64,000 bases of DNA from Eutrophomonas brisbanensis. GTDB taxonomy: Bacteria > Pseudomonadota > Gammaproteobacteria > Burkholderiales > Eutrophovitaceae. The notes beneath the pieces were generated by a model, which saw nothing but the letters and a program-made list of their open reading frames with translations, ran no database searches and was not told the origin of the DNA. The position numbers were made by a program, and so were the translations under genes. Positions within the stretch are counted from its first letter, which is position 1; the number at the start of each line of letters is the position of its first letter. Location: NCBI GenBank assembly GCA_038141705.1, contig JAYQIQ010000004.1, forward strand, positions 248,001 to 312,000, in the 5' to 3' direction. Shown here piece after piece: positions 45,518 through 55,358 of this stretch.

Positions 45518-46690
45518 ATGCGACACGTGATGAAAACGTACGGCAGAAAAGAAATTTCCTTCGTTAGAGGCGAAGGAATTTGGTTATTCGACTCTAACGG
45601 AAAAAAATATCTCGACGCCCTTTGCGGAATCGCTGTGACTGGTCTGGGACACTGCCACCCGAGTGTGGTGGAAGCAGTTAGCGAACAATCAAAAACTTTA
45701 ATGCATGCGTCAAACCTGTACAACATACCAGAACAAGAGAAGCTAGCGACAGAGCTCGCGAAGATTTCCCAGATGGACGCGATGTTTTTTTGTAATTCTG
45801 GGGCAGAGGCAAACGAGGTGGCCATTAAGCTAGCGAGACTTTATGGGCATAAACGAGGTGCAGAGAAACCCAATATCATCGTCATGGAACAGTCTTTCCA
45901 TGGAAGAACGATGGCCACATTGTCTGCCACCGGAAATCGAAAGGTACAAGCTGGATTTGAACCACTTCTTGGGGGATTTTCCAGGGTGCCTTTTGATGAT
46001 ATCGATGCAGTGCGAGCAGTGGGAGAAAATAACCCAGACACGGTAGCGATTTTAGTAGAGCCGGTTCAAGGCGAAGGCGGAATCAGAATTCCTCGGCCTA
46101 CTTACCTCAAAGAGCTGCAAGATGTCTGTGTGAAGAATAACTGGCTTTTGATGGTTGATGAGGTGCAATCAGGCATGGGCAGAACCGGGAGCTGGTTTGC
46201 ACATCAGCAAACCGGAATCATCCCAGATGTAATGACGCTAGCAAAAGGACTAGGTAACGGTATCCCGATAGGCGCTTGCTTAGCAAAAGGGGAAGCCGCG
46301 GAAATTCTTACTCCTGGAACGCACGGATCCACCTTTGGAGGGAACCCGGTCGCCAGCCGAGCAGCTTTGGCAACCATTCAAACCATTGCGAAAGAATCGC
46401 TCCTAGAGAATGCCAAGCGGCAGGGAGATTTAATTACTAAACGATTAAAAGAAGCCTTTGACGGAAATAGCAGCATTGTTAATATAAGAAACAAGGGATT
46501 GATGATTGGCGTTGAGTTAAATGAATCATGTGGTCAGATCGTCGATTTAGCTCTCGAATCTGGCCTGTTATTGAATGTAACTGCCGATAGAGTGGTTCGC
46601 CTTCTCCCTCCTCTCATACTCACCGATAATGACTCAGAGGTGATGGCTGGCATGGTTGCAAGTGTGATCAAGAAGTTTCTTAGCAAATGA
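45518..46690 (+). CDS. argD: Acetylornithine aminotransferase ArgD
   Basis: A 390-residue class III PLP-dependent aminotransferase that makes N-acetylornithine in arginine synthesis. The PLP lysine is in TLAKGLGNGIPIG, the aspartate in LLMVDEVQSGMGRTG, and STFGGNPVASRAAL is conserved. The ATG at 45518 gives MRHVMKTYGRKEISFVRGEG, the usual N-terminus; a frame starting at 45449 would begin in the rpsT terminator. argF follows after 16 bases, so they are co-transcribed. Confidence 0.93.
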   Translation: MRHVMKTYGRKEISFVRGEGIWLFDSNGKKYLDALCGIAVTGLGHCHPSVVEAVSEQSKTLMHASNLYNIPEQEKLATELAKISQMDAMFFCNSGAEANEVAIKLARLYGHKRGAEKPNIIVMEQSFHGRTMATLSATGNRKVQAGFEPLLGGFSRVPFDDIDAVRAVGENNPDTVAILVEPVQGEGGIRIPRPTYLKELQDVCVKNNWLLMVDEVQSGMGRTGSWFAHQQTGIIPDVMTLAKGLGNGIPIGACLAKGEAAEILTPGTHGSTFGGNPVASRAALATIQTIAKESLLENAKRQGDLITKRLKEAFDGNSSIVNIRNKGLMIGVELNESCGQIVDLALESGLLLNVTADRVVRLLPPLILTDNDSEVMAGMVASVIKKFLSK

Positions 46691-46706
46691 CAACAAAATA
46701 ATCGTT

Positions 46707-47621
46707 ATGGCTAAACCAAGACACTTTCTTAAATTAAACGATCTATCTCCAGAGGAAATTCAATACCTCTTTGATAGAACTCGAGTCTTGAAAAGGAGAT
46801 TCAAGTCGTACGAAAAAAATACGAGCCTCCAAGATCGAACGCTCGTAATGATTTTCGAAAAGAATAGTACTCGAACCCGACTTTCATTTGAGGCTGGAAT
46901 TAATCAAATGGGTGGCAACTCGGTATATCTGAATACGAAGGACTCTCAACTTGGTCGAGGAGAACCAGTAGAGGACTCCGCACGAGTAATTTCACGAATG
47001 TGTGACCTGGTTATGATCAGAACGTATGAGCAAGCCATGATTGAGAAATTTGCACAGTATTCAACGGTTCCGGTGATCAATGGTCTGACCGATGATTACC
47101 ATCCCTGTCAAATTCTTGCTGACATTTTCACGTTCATTGAACACGTCGGACCGATCAATGGAAAAACAGTTTCCTGGATCGGAGATGCGAATAACATGTG
47201 TAATAGTTGGATACAAGCGGCGGAGCTTCTTGACTTCACTCTACAGATTTCTTCACCCCCAGATTTCAGCCTGAAGAACAGAGAGTCTCTCGCTAAGAAT
47301 GTTCATGTCTTTGAGGCACCAACCGAAGCGGTATCAAATTCGAACCTTGTCACTACTGACGTGTGGACCAGCATGGGATTTGAGGAGGAGCAACGGGAGC
47401 GCAAAGCGGCATTCGAAAATTGGCAAGTGAATGAAAAACTCATGAGGCTGGCAGCTCCTAACGCGCTTTTTATGCATTGCCTTCCGGCTCACCGCGGGGA
47501 AGAGGTTACCAGTGGAGTCATTGATAGCCCTCAAAGCGTTGTGTGGGATGAAGCAGAAAATAGATTACACACACAAAAAGCATTGATGGAATTTCTTCTA
47601 TTTGGAGAGGTCAGAGATTGA
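46707..47621 (+). CDS. argF: Ornithine carbamoyltransferase ArgF
   Basis: A 304-residue carbamoyltransferase that makes citrulline from ornithine and carbamoyl phosphate. The carbamoyl-phosphate site is STRTRLSFE, DYHPCQILAD follows in the middle, and the ornithine-binding HCLPAHRGEEV lies near the C-terminus. It is full length, in an argD-argF-MORN-argG series. No arginine repressor site could be confirmed by eye. Confidence 0.96.
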   Translation: MAKPRHFLKLNDLSPEEIQYLFDRTRVLKRRFKSYEKNTSLQDRTLVMIFEKNSTRTRLSFEAGINQMGGNSVYLNTKDSQLGRGEPVEDSARVISRMCDLVMIRTYEQAMIEKFAQYSTVPVINGLTDDYHPCQILADIFTFIEHVGPINGKTVSWIGDANNMCNSWIQAAELLDFTLQISSPPDFSLKNRESLAKNVHVFEAPTEAVSNSNLVTTDVWTSMGFEEEQRERKAAFENWQVNEKLMRLAAPNALFMHCLPAHRGEEVTSGVIDSPQSVVWDEAENRLHTQKALMEFLLFGEVRD

Positions 47622-47678
47622 TAAGTCACTAGGATGCAATCATCCAATGTGGTCTAAATCGTTAAAAAAGGATCCAAA

Positions 47679-48170
47679 ATGTTCAGAAAAGTATACATCT
47701 CAATCGTTGCCATGTTGATTTCATCCCCCGCGATTGCGGACCATCATGAAACCGCTACGGTTGAAGACGAGAAGGGTTGCAAAGTTTATAACCCAGCTCC
47801 CCAGCAAAATGAGTCCATTTCATGGGATGGTCAATGTAAAAATGGATTTGCGCACGGTAAGGGCACACTTAACTGGTTTGTAAATGGCGAGCTCAAGGAA
47901 CGATATGTTGGTGAGTTGGCTGACGGTTGGGCGGAGGGAGAAGGTACTTATATTTCGGATAACGGCACACGGTATCGTGGGCATTGGGTTCGAAGTAAAC
48001 AGACTGGACAAGGACAGATTGTTAACCCAGATGGAAGTAGCTACCAAGGCGAGTGGCTCAACGGTAGACCTCATGGTGTCGGAACTTACAGAGCACCCAA
48101 TGGGGAAATAACCGAAGGGGAGTGGGAAAACGGGAATCTTAAATACGAAACTGATGGTCGTAGGATTTAA
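47679..48170 (+). CDS. Secreted MORN-repeat protein
   Basis: A 163-residue protein with a signal peptide (VAMLISSPAIA) and about four MORN repeats: WDGQCKNGFAHGKGT, YVGELADGWAEGEGTY, YRGHWVRSKQTGQGQI and YQGEWLNGRPHGVGTY. MORN repeats form an elongated beta structure for protein or lipid contacts; the role here is unknown. Its place between argF and argG (spacings 57 and 21 bases) is unusual and suggests shared transcription without shared function. Confidence 0.85.
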   Translation: MFRKVYISIVAMLISSPAIADHHETATVEDEKGCKVYNPAPQQNESISWDGQCKNGFAHGKGTLNWFVNGELKERYVGELADGWAEGEGTYISDNGTRYRGHWVRSKQTGQGQIVNPDGSSYQGEWLNGRPHGVGTYRAPNGEITEGEWENGNLKYETDGRRI

Positions 48171-48191
48171 ACTTAGAACATGACGGGAACT

Positions 48192-49414
48192 ATGAAGAAA
48201 ATAAAAAAAGTCGTACTCGCCTACTCTGGCGGCCTTGATACCTCCGTAATTTTGAAATGGCTACAAGAAAAGTATGACTGTGAGGTTGTTACTTTCACCG
48301 CAGATCTTGGTCAGCGAGAAGAAGTTGAGCCCGCTCGCAAAAAAGCCAAAATGGCCGGGGTCAAACAAATCTTCATAGAAGATTTAAAAGAAGAATTTGT
48401 TAGGGATTACGTATTTCCAATGTTTCGAGCTAATGCCGTCTATGAGGGTGAGTATCTTCTCGGAACCTCCATTGCGAGACCACTCATCGCCAAAAGACTG
48501 ATCGAGATCGCAAAAAAAACTGGAGCCGACGCGATATCCCATGGCGCAACCGGTAAGGGGAATGACCAAGTACGCTTTGAGTTAGGCGCATATGCATTGA
48601 TGCCCAACGTAAAAATCATCGCTCCTTGGCGCGAGTGGGATCTGCTTTCTCGAGAAAAACTTATAGGCTTTGCAGAAATTCATGGGATACCCGTAGACTT
48701 TAAGAAGAAAAAGGGTGGTGCGCCCTACTCCATGGACGCGAACCTATTACATATTTCGTACGAAGGTGGCGTACTTGAAGATCCCAATTTTTCCCCAGAG
48801 GAAAGTATGTGGAGAATGACCAAGTCACCAGAGGCAGCGCCCGATAGAGGTCAAATCATCGAGGTAACCTACAAGCGTGGTGACATTGTAGCCATCAATG
48901 GCAAAAAAATGTCTGCTGCGGCAAAAATACTCGATACACTCAACAAGCTTGGCGGCAAACATGGAATTGGCCGCCTCGATTTAGTCGAGAATCGATATGT
49001 GGGCATGAAATCTCGGGGTTGCTACGAGACACCTGGTGGCACGATCATGCTCAAAGCTCACAGAGCAATCGAATCACTCACTCTTGATAGAGAGGTGGTC
49101 GCCCTCAAGGACGACTTGATGCCTCGTTACGCGAGATTAATATACAACGGATATTGGTTTAGTCCTGAGAGAGTGCTGTTGCAAAACCTCATCGATGAAT
49201 CTCAGTTAAAGTAAATGGTTCAGTTAAATTAAAACTGTTCAAGGGCAACGTGCAAGTTCTGGGTAGAAAGGCAGCAGGCGATTCTTTATTTGATGGTCGC
49301 ATCGCTAGCTTCGAGGATGACCAAGGCGCTTACAATCAAGCCGATGCAGAAGGATTCATTAAACTCAACGCGCTCCGCCTCAGAATCGGCGCTAAGCAGC
49401 GAAAGTTTAAGTAG
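48192..49414 (+). CDS. argG: Argininosuccinate synthase ArgG, frameshifted near the C-terminus
   Basis: An N-type ATP pyrophosphatase joining citrulline and aspartate. The PP-loop AYSGGLDTSV opens the protein; GATGKGNDQVRFE, SMDANLLHISYEGG and RGCYETPGGTIM follow. The frame ends at TAA near 49213, but one base away, around 49200-49211, the chain continues VNGSVKLKLFKGNVQVLGRK and QADAEGFIKLNALRLRIG to TAG at 49414. That is the normal ArgG ending, about 407 residues. The ATG at 48192 has CGGGA just upstream and is preferred over one four codons earlier. Confidence 0.93.
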
Positions 49415-49416
49415 CA

Positions 49417-49986
49417 ATGACGACCATTACTGTTGTCAGAAAATCTAACGAAATTGCCATCGCTGCGGATACCCTTACAAAATGGGGAAGCGGCAAGGAG
49501 ACTGCGAAGTACGTGGTAAATTCTGGAAAAATATTAAATTTCGGTGATAACTATTTAGCAGTAACGGGAAACGCCACGTTCAAATTAATATTGAGTGATT
49601 ATTTCTCAGGCGAAGGACAAAATGCAAATCTCTCATCATCCGAAGAAATCTTCAAAACGTGGAATAAATTGCATCAAAAATTGAAAGAGTCATACTTCTT
49701 AATGCCGGAAGAAGATAAGGATGACTCACTGGAGTCATCTAGGATGGACGTTTTAATCGCCAATCGCCATGGAATTTTTGGGGTGTCGGGTCATAGAACG
49801 GTGCAAGAATTTTCACGGTTTTACGCATACGGAAGTGGCAGCGACTACGCATTGGGATCAATGTACGCCAACTATGAACTGCCAGATATCACGGCCGAAC
49901 AGATAGCCAAAAAAGCGATTGAGGCGGCGGCTGAATTCGACGATGGGACAAGCATCCCAATTGATTCGCATTCAATCACTCTCTAA
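49417..49986 (+). CDS. Proteasome-like Ntn hydrolase, candidate BPH (betaproteobacterial proteasome homologue)
   Basis: A 189-residue protein with a proteasome beta/HslV fold. Removal of Met1 exposes a threonine (MTTITVVRKSNE), the expected N-terminal nucleophile. An aspartate at mature position 17 (IAIAADTLT), a lysine in NSGKILNFGDNYLAVTGN and GSGSDYALGSMYANYE complete the catalytic pattern. It differs from HslV and has no hslU partner nearby, and matches better what is known of BPH, a double-ring bacterial proteasome homologue. It begins two bases after the repaired argG stop and is likely cotranslated. Substrates are unknown. Confidence 0.75.
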   Translation: MTTITVVRKSNEIAIAADTLTKWGSGKETAKYVVNSGKILNFGDNYLAVTGNATFKLILSDYFSGEGQNANLSSSEEIFKTWNKLHQKLKESYFLMPEEDKDDSLESSRMDVLIANRHGIFGVSGHRTVQEFSRFYAYGSGSDYALGSMYANYELPDITAEQIAKKAIEAAAEFDDGTSIPIDSHSITL

Positions 49987-50008
49987 TACCGACTCGAGGA
50001 GCTAAAAA

Positions 50009-50498
50009 TTGCCTAGTTTTGATGCCGTTTGCGAAGTGGATAAAGTAGAACTAAGAAACGCAGTCGATCAGACTAACAAAGAGATAGCCAACCGGTTTGA
50101 CTTCAAAGGTTCAGACTCCAAAGTCGAACTGACTGAGGAGCTAAACATTAATGTTTATGCTGACGACAAATTCAAGCTTGAACAAGTCTACGACGTGCTC
50201 GCATCTAAACTATCAAAGCGCGGTGTGGACCTGAGATCGCTCTCTCGTGGACCAATTCAAAGTATCGGAGGAGATAAGGTCAAACAAGAGGAAAAAGTAA
50301 TCGCGGGGATTGATAAAGATCTTGGGAAAAAAAATTATTAAACTGCTCAAGGATAGCAAACTAAAAGTCCAAGGATCAATTCAAGGAGACATCGTTCGCG
50401 TCAGTGGATCAAAAAGAGATACCCTACAAGACGCCATTACACTCCTAAAGAAGGAAGTGCAAGACACGCCAATTCAATTCAAAAATTTCAGAGAATAA
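50009..50498 (+). CDS. yajQ: YajQ-family nucleotide-binding protein, frameshifted at an A8 run
   Basis: The N-terminal 100 residues (MPSFDAVCEVDKVELRNAVDQ, FDFKGSDSKVEL, GVDLRSL) are YajQ. The frame stops after an eight-A run at 50327-50334, and the next frame supplies KIIKLLKDSKLKVQGSIQGD and RVSGSKRDTLQDAI to a normal C-terminus, about 163 residues. YajQ binds c-di-GMP in some bacteria and acts as a transcription cofactor. It starts at TTG with GGAG upstream. It is convergent with folE2, four bases apart. Confidence 0.9.
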
Positions 50499-50501
50499 GT
50501 C

Positions 50502-51295
50502 TTACTCTGACTTCACAATCATCGCGTAAGCTGAGTGATTGTGAATGGATTCAAAATTTTCAGACTCAACGACGTACGAACTAATCCGATCAATCGCGTT
50601 TAACGATGTTGCTATATCACGCACCATATCCTCAACGAATTTCGGGTTGTCGTAGGCACGTTCCGTCACATACTTCTCATCGGGTCGCTTAAGCAAACCA
50701 AACATTTCGCAAGATGCCTCCTTCTCAGCCACTTCGATAATCTCTTCAATCCAAACGTGTTCTTTTGTTTTAGCAGCAATCGTTACGTGAGATCTTTGAT
50801 TGTGAGCGCCGTAATCTGATATTTTTTGGAGCATGGGCAAAGGCTCGTAACTGGAATAACGACCTTCATCTCCAGGGCGTACTTTCCATCCTTAATCTCA
50901 CCTTTAAACGTAACTTCGTAATCGGAAAGACTCTTCACTCCAGATACCGGAGCACTTTTTTCCATGAAATACGGAAACGACATCTCTATGTATCCCGAAT
51001 CAGATTCGAGTTTCGCAACCATCTCTCGGAGAATGGATTCAAACGACTCCACTGAAATCTCGCGCTCGTGGGTATTGAGTATTTCCACAAAACGTGACAT
51101 GTGAGTTCCCTTGAAGTTATGCGGAAGCTCAACGTACATGTTAAACGTTGCGATCGTGTGTTGAACACCAGCAGACTTATCAGCCACCTTAATCGGGTGC
51201 CGAATGGATTTTATCCCGACCTTATCAATCGCCAGATGCCGCTTGTCCGGACTACTCTGTACGTCAGGTATGTTCACTATTTCTGGAGAATTCAT
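50502..51295 (-). CDS. folE2: GTP cyclohydrolase FolE2 (type IB), frameshifted at an A6 run
   Basis: FolE2 makes dihydroneopterin triphosphate for folate synthesis, replacing zinc-dependent FolE. The N-terminal part has QHTIATFNMYVELPHNFKGTHMSRF, and the catalytic cysteine is in TSLCPCSK. The frame shifts at the six-base run 50822-50827; the next frame resumes with ISDYGAHNQRSHVTI and VEDMVRD to the normal end. Repaired length is about 263 residues. It lies downstream of dxs but behind its own -10-like TATAAT (51332-51327). Confidence 0.9.
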
Positions 51296-51350
51296 TTATC
51301 TATCCTACTCGTTAGCTTCAACACCAATTATACACTGGGCGATACGTAAC

Positions 51351-51383
51351 CCGACTGAATTAGTCGGATATCCACTTGGATAT
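51351..51383 (-). other. Two tandem hairpins between dxs and folE2
   Basis: CCGACT...AGTCGG (51351-51367, five-base loop) and ATATCC...GGATAT (51368-51383, four-base loop) abut each other in the 111-base dxs-folE2 gap, just upstream of a TATAAT element on the minus strand at 51332-51327. Neither has a U-tract, so they are poor terminators. They may be an operator or an mRNA-stabilising structure. Confidence 0.4.
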
Positions 51384-51406
51384 GGAATTCAAGATTCCAG
51401 CCTCAT

Positions 51407-53202
51407 CTAGGCCAGTCTCTCTTTAACTAACATTGCAGGGTCGCCGTGGGTAATAAATTGATCGGGATAACCAAGACTTAGAACCTTTGTCGAATGCTGA
51501 GCGACAACTTGGGCCACCGCCGACCCCCCACCCCGGCAATAACTCCATCCTCCAAGGTAACAAACCACTCATTACTTTTAGCTAACTCTAGGATGAGATT
51601 TTCATCGATTGGCTTCACATAGCGCATCTTCACTAGCGTCGCAGACAAACGAGCCGCCACCTTCTTTGCGATATCTAACATCGTTCCAAACACCAGTATT
51701 GCGATACCGCTATCCCCTTTGAGAACAATCTCAGCTTTTCCGATTTCTAACGCAGACAATTGAGTCTCAGCCATCACTCCAGAACCACTTCCACGCGGAT
51801 AGCGAACAACAGCTGGTCCCGGATGGCGATAAGCCGTGTGCAACATCTGCCTACATTCATTTTCATCAGAAGGAGTCATGATGACTATGTTCGGTATACA
51901 CCGCAAGAATGCCAAATCAAACGCCCCGTGGTGCGTCGGACCATCTGCCCCAACGATCCCTCCCCGATCGACCGCAAACGTAACATCCAAGTTTTGTAAG
52001 CATATATCGTGGATTAGCTGATCGTATGCGCGCTGTAGAAAAGTCGAATAAATAGCGACAACAGGCTTATAGCCGCTAACCGCAAGCCCCCCCGCAAATG
52101 TCACCGCGTGCTGCTCCGCGATTCCCACATCAAAGTATCTGTCTGGATACTCCTGAGAAAAACGTACTAAACCAGCCCCCTCACGCATGGCTGGAGTAAT
52201 TCCCAAAAGGAGATCATCTGTTCTTGCCTCATCACAAATCCAATCACCAAAAACTTGAGTAAAGGTTTTTTGAGTTGATCCAGATTTCGTAATACCTGAT
52301 GGAGGGTCGAACTTACCAACCCCGTGATAGAGAATCGCATCGTCTTCAGCTGGTTCGTAGCCCTTCCCCTTACGAGTCACAACATGCAAAAATTGAGGGC
52401 CATCCAATTGTCTTAAATTTTTTAGCGTTGAGCACAGAACATCAAGATCGTGTCCATCGATAGGGCCTATGTAATTAAATCCGAACTCCTCGAACAGCGT
52501 TCCAGGCATGACCATGCCTTTCATATGCTCTTCAGCACGTCTCGCCAACTCAATAACTGGAGGTATTTTCTTGAAGACCTTCTCGCCCGCCTTCCGAGCA
52601 GCCGAATAAAAACGTCCCGATAACAGCCTCGCTAAGTAGTTATTAAGCGCACCAACGTTCTCGGATATCGACATGTCGTTATCATTCAAAACAACAAGTA
52701 AATTTGCGTCCATCGCACCAGCATTGTTCAAAGCCTCAAACGCCATCCCCGCCGTCATTGCGCCGTCACCGATGATTGCTACTACTCGCGTATCTTCGGC
52801 CCGAGATTTTGCCGCTACCGCCATCCCCAGGGCCGCACTAATCGACGTACTTGAGTGCGCAGTACCAAAACAATCGTACTCACTTTCTTCTCGTGATGGA
52901 AACCCTGCAATTCCTCCGAATTGTCTCAAGGAACCCATTCGCTCTCGCCTACCCGTGAGGATTTTGTGAGCGTAAGTTTGGTGCCCAACATCCCAAATCA
53001 ACTTATCTTTAGGTGTTTCAAAAATGTAGTGAAGGGCGATCGTCAACTCAACGGTCCCCAAGTTAGAAGATAAATGTCCACCAGTTTTCGCTACACTTTC
53101 AATAATGAATTGACGTAATTCGTCTGCAAGCGGTTTTAATTGTTTTCGCTCTAACTCTCTAAGCTCAGAGGGGTAATTTATTTGCTCTAGGATACTAGAC
53201 AT
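51407..53202 (-). CDS. dxs: 1-deoxy-D-xylulose-5-phosphate synthase Dxs, frameshifted near the C-terminus
   Basis: A thiamine diphosphate-dependent transketolase-like enzyme that starts the MEP isoprenoid pathway. GDGAMTAGMAFEALNNAG is the ThDP-Mg motif, and DRGGIVGADGPTHHGAFD and GIAEQHAVTFAGGLA the later conserved blocks. The frame breaks in a G-rich stretch (51524-51534 on the plus strand); reading one base over gives GSAVAQVVAQHSTKVLSLGYPDQF and a stop at 51407. Repaired length of about 598 residues is slightly short for Dxs but complete. Followed upstream by ispA and xseB in the betaproteobacterial order. Confidence 0.93.
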
Positions 53203-53220
53203 ACTTTCGTAAAATTTAAT

Positions 53221-54117
53221 CTAAAAATCTCGATTGAAGACAACGTCGACCAAATCGATCAGATAACCCCCCTCTCGCGGTAACTCTTTTGCCGCAGCTC
53301 TAGCCTGCCGCTCCAAATCACCAGCGATTTCCTTTGACACCCCCATTCCGAGAACAGTCACAAAAGTAGGTTTGGAATTCTTTGCATCTTTCCCGGCGGT
53401 TTTCCCCAACGTATCAGTAGAAGCCGTAGCGTCAAGAATATCATCAACAACTTGAAAACCAAGCCCCAAAGCACTGGAGTATCGGCGCAAAGGTTCAGCA
53501 TACTCTTCTTGAGTGACAGATCCAGTGGCCGCACCCATTCGCACACAAGCAGCAAGAAGCGCACCGGTCTTCATAGAATGCATTTCCTCTAACTCTGCCC
53601 TGCTAGCATTTCGGCCAACAAATTCCAAGTCTAAAAATTGCCCACCTGCCATGCCATTAATGCCAGAAGCATTCGACAATTCGCACACAAGCTTGAGTTT
53701 TACATGATCGGATAATCCGTTGTATTCATCGGCGAGCAAACCAAATGCCAATGACTGTAAAGCATCTCCAACTAGCAGCGCAGTTGCATCGTTATATTTT
53801 TTGTGGACGGTTTTGCGACCTCTCCGCAAATCATCATCATCCATACATGGCATATCGTCATGCACTAACGAGTAGCAGTGTATTAACTCGACTGCTGAGG
53901 CCACATAAACCAAACCATTTTTTGACGCGTCGAATACGCCACCGGCAGCCATAACTAAAAGTGGTCTGATACGTTTGCCACCATCCAGAACAGCATAAGA
54001 CATCGCCTCGCTTAGCTTATTCAGCCTATTCCTAGGGTTAGCTAGGTGCTTTGTCAAAAATTTTTCGATTTCCTCTAGCTGCTGCTCTCGCCAAGTATCG
54101 AAGAAATTACTTGTCAT
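53221..54117 (-). CDS. ispA: Farnesyl/geranyl diphosphate synthase IspA
   Basis: A 298-residue short-chain isoprenyl diphosphate synthase. The first aspartate-rich motif is in HDDMPCMDDDDLRRGRKTVH, the second in FQVVDDILDATAS. It makes farnesyl diphosphate, the precursor for undecaprenyl and quinone tails. The ATG at 54117 overlaps the end of xseB by 11 bases, and dxs starts 18 bases downstream, so the three genes are one operon. Confidence 0.94.
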   Translation of the reverse strand: MTSNFFDTWREQQLEEIEKFLTKHLANPRNRLNKLSEAMSYAVLDGGKRIRPLLVMAAGGVFDASKNGLVYVASAVELIHCYSLVHDDMPCMDDDDLRRGRKTVHKKYNDATALLVGDALQSLAFGLLADEYNGLSDHVKLKLVCELSNASGINGMAGGQFLDLEFVGRNASRAELEEMHSMKTGALLAACVRMGAATGSVTQEEYAEPLRRYSSALGLGFQVVDDILDATASTDTLGKTAGKDAKNSKPTFVTVLGMGVSKEIAGDLERQARAAAKELPREGGYLIDLVDVVFNRDF

Positions 54118-54343
54118 CAAATTGATCAAAGTCCTTCAAATTTGAATCCTCTAGTATCTTCACTTGCTGTTGCGCAACCTCAAGCTTCTTCTTACAGTGC
54201 TGAATAAGTTCGACACCTCGCTTGTACGCCACCAGAGAGTCTTCAAGGCTCGCCTCATCACTCTCCATTTTTTCGACAATTGACTCAATTTCCGTCATTG
54301 CCTCCTCGAAATTTAGAGTGTCGGTAGATTTATTTTTTGGCAT
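54107..54343 (-). CDS. xseB: Exodeoxyribonuclease VII small subunit XseB
   Basis: A 78-residue helical protein with the XseB pattern LNFEEAMTEIESIVEKMESDEASLEDSL then YKRGVELIQHCKKKLEVAQQQV. It assembles several to one on XseA to degrade single-stranded DNA. xseA is not in this window. It is the first gene of xseB-ispA-dxs. Confidence 0.94.
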   Translation of the reverse strand: MPKNKSTDTLNFEEAMTEIESIVEKMESDEASLEDSLVAYKRGVELIQHCKKKLEVAQQQVKILEDSNLKDFDQFDDK

Positions 54344-54438
54344 GATTTTTCTATGATGAGAATTTAGGTATTATCGCATTTCACACGCTTTCTCGCTTGA
54401 GACTAAAGTAACCAGCAACACAAAATAACCAACTCGCT

Positions 54439-55293
54439 ATGTACACAAATCTAATTGAGTGCGACCAACTGCAGACTATTCTTTCTGGCTCCGAAAGAGG
54501 AGATAACATCGTTATTTTTGATTGTCGGCACGACTTAATGAATCCCGATTATGGCAAGAATGCTTATTCAGAAAAACATATTGTCGGTGCGCTGTTTGCA
54601 TCAATTGACGATGACTTATCCACCGCTCGAAATGGAAACAACGGTCGACATCCACTTCCAACCAGAGAGAAATTCTGTGCGTGGCTTGGAGAAAATGGAG
54701 TGGACAATAATACTCAAGTAATAGCATACGATAACGTAGGGGGAGTCTATGGGTCGCGTCTCTGGTGGATGCTTCGCTGGGTTGGGCATGACGCGTGTGC
54801 AGTGCTTCACGGCGGAATAAAAGCCTGGGAAGCTTCAAACGGCGATTTGACTAGCATCCCATGCGGGCCAACAAAAACCTCGATATTTGATTGCAATCCA
54901 CGTGACATAGCCGTGGACGTCTTCAGTGTGATTAAAAATATCAAAACAAAAGAAATGTTAGTTGTCGATGCGAGAGCGAATGACAGATTTCATGGAAAAA
55001 ACGAAATGATCGATCCGGTGGGAGGTCATATTCCAGGAGCCGTTAATCGATTTTTCAAAAACAACTTGGATGAGCAAGGTAGATTTTTACCTGCTGAAGA
55101 ACTGAGAAAAGCTTTTTTAGATCTAGCGGGGACGATGGACACTTCTTCGTTGATTCATCAATGTGGCTCGGGCGTCTCCGCCTGCCACAACATACTGGCG
55201 ATGGATATAGCCGGCCTCGCACCAGGAAAACTTTACCCCGGTTCATGGAGTGAGTGGGTATCGGACGACCAGAGGCCAATCGCTACTGATTAA
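54439..55293 (+). CDS. Sulfurtransferase, 3-mercaptopyruvate/thiosulfate type (rhodanese)
   Basis: A 284-residue protein with two rhodanese domains. The C-terminal active domain has the loop CGSGVSA with the catalytic cysteine, of the type found in mercaptopyruvate sulfurtransferase (SseA). The N-terminal domain (IVIFDCRHDL...) lacks a catalytic cysteine, as usual. PVGGHIPGAVNRFFKNNL is conserved between them. It transfers sulfur to thiols or cyanide. It stands alone on the plus strand, convergent with clpA. Confidence 0.87.
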   Translation: MYTNLIECDQLQTILSGSERGDNIVIFDCRHDLMNPDYGKNAYSEKHIVGALFASIDDDLSTARNGNNGRHPLPTREKFCAWLGENGVDNNTQVIAYDNVGGVYGSRLWWMLRWVGHDACAVLHGGIKAWEASNGDLTSIPCGPTKTSIFDCNPRDIAVDVFSVIKNIKTKEMLVVDARANDRFHGKNEMIDPVGGHIPGAVNRFFKNNLDEQGRFLPAEELRKAFLDLAGTMDTSSLIHQCGSGVSACHNILAMDIAGLAPGKLYPGSWSEWVSDDQRPIATD

Positions 55294-55358
55294 GAAAACC
55301 GGGGCTTGGTTTGTAGGGAACTTTAATGGCAAGCAACAAACGGTCGATTGTGCTGCCG

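Noticed and set aside
49417..49986. Calling the proteasome-like gene hslV
   Set aside because: The sequence around the nucleophile and the GSGSDYALG segment differ from HslV and no hslU is adjacent; a BPH-type assignment fits better.
50327..50334. Programmed ribosomal frameshifting at the A8 run of yajQ, and similar runs elsewhere
   Set aside because: No stimulatory structure or Shine-Dalgarno was evident, and the same kind of break occurs in more than a dozen unrelated genes, which fits sequence error better.
55280..55340. Weak AAACC...GGTTT hairpin between the sulfurtransferase gene and clpA as a terminator
   Set aside because: The stem is short, the loop is large for it, and there is no T-tract.
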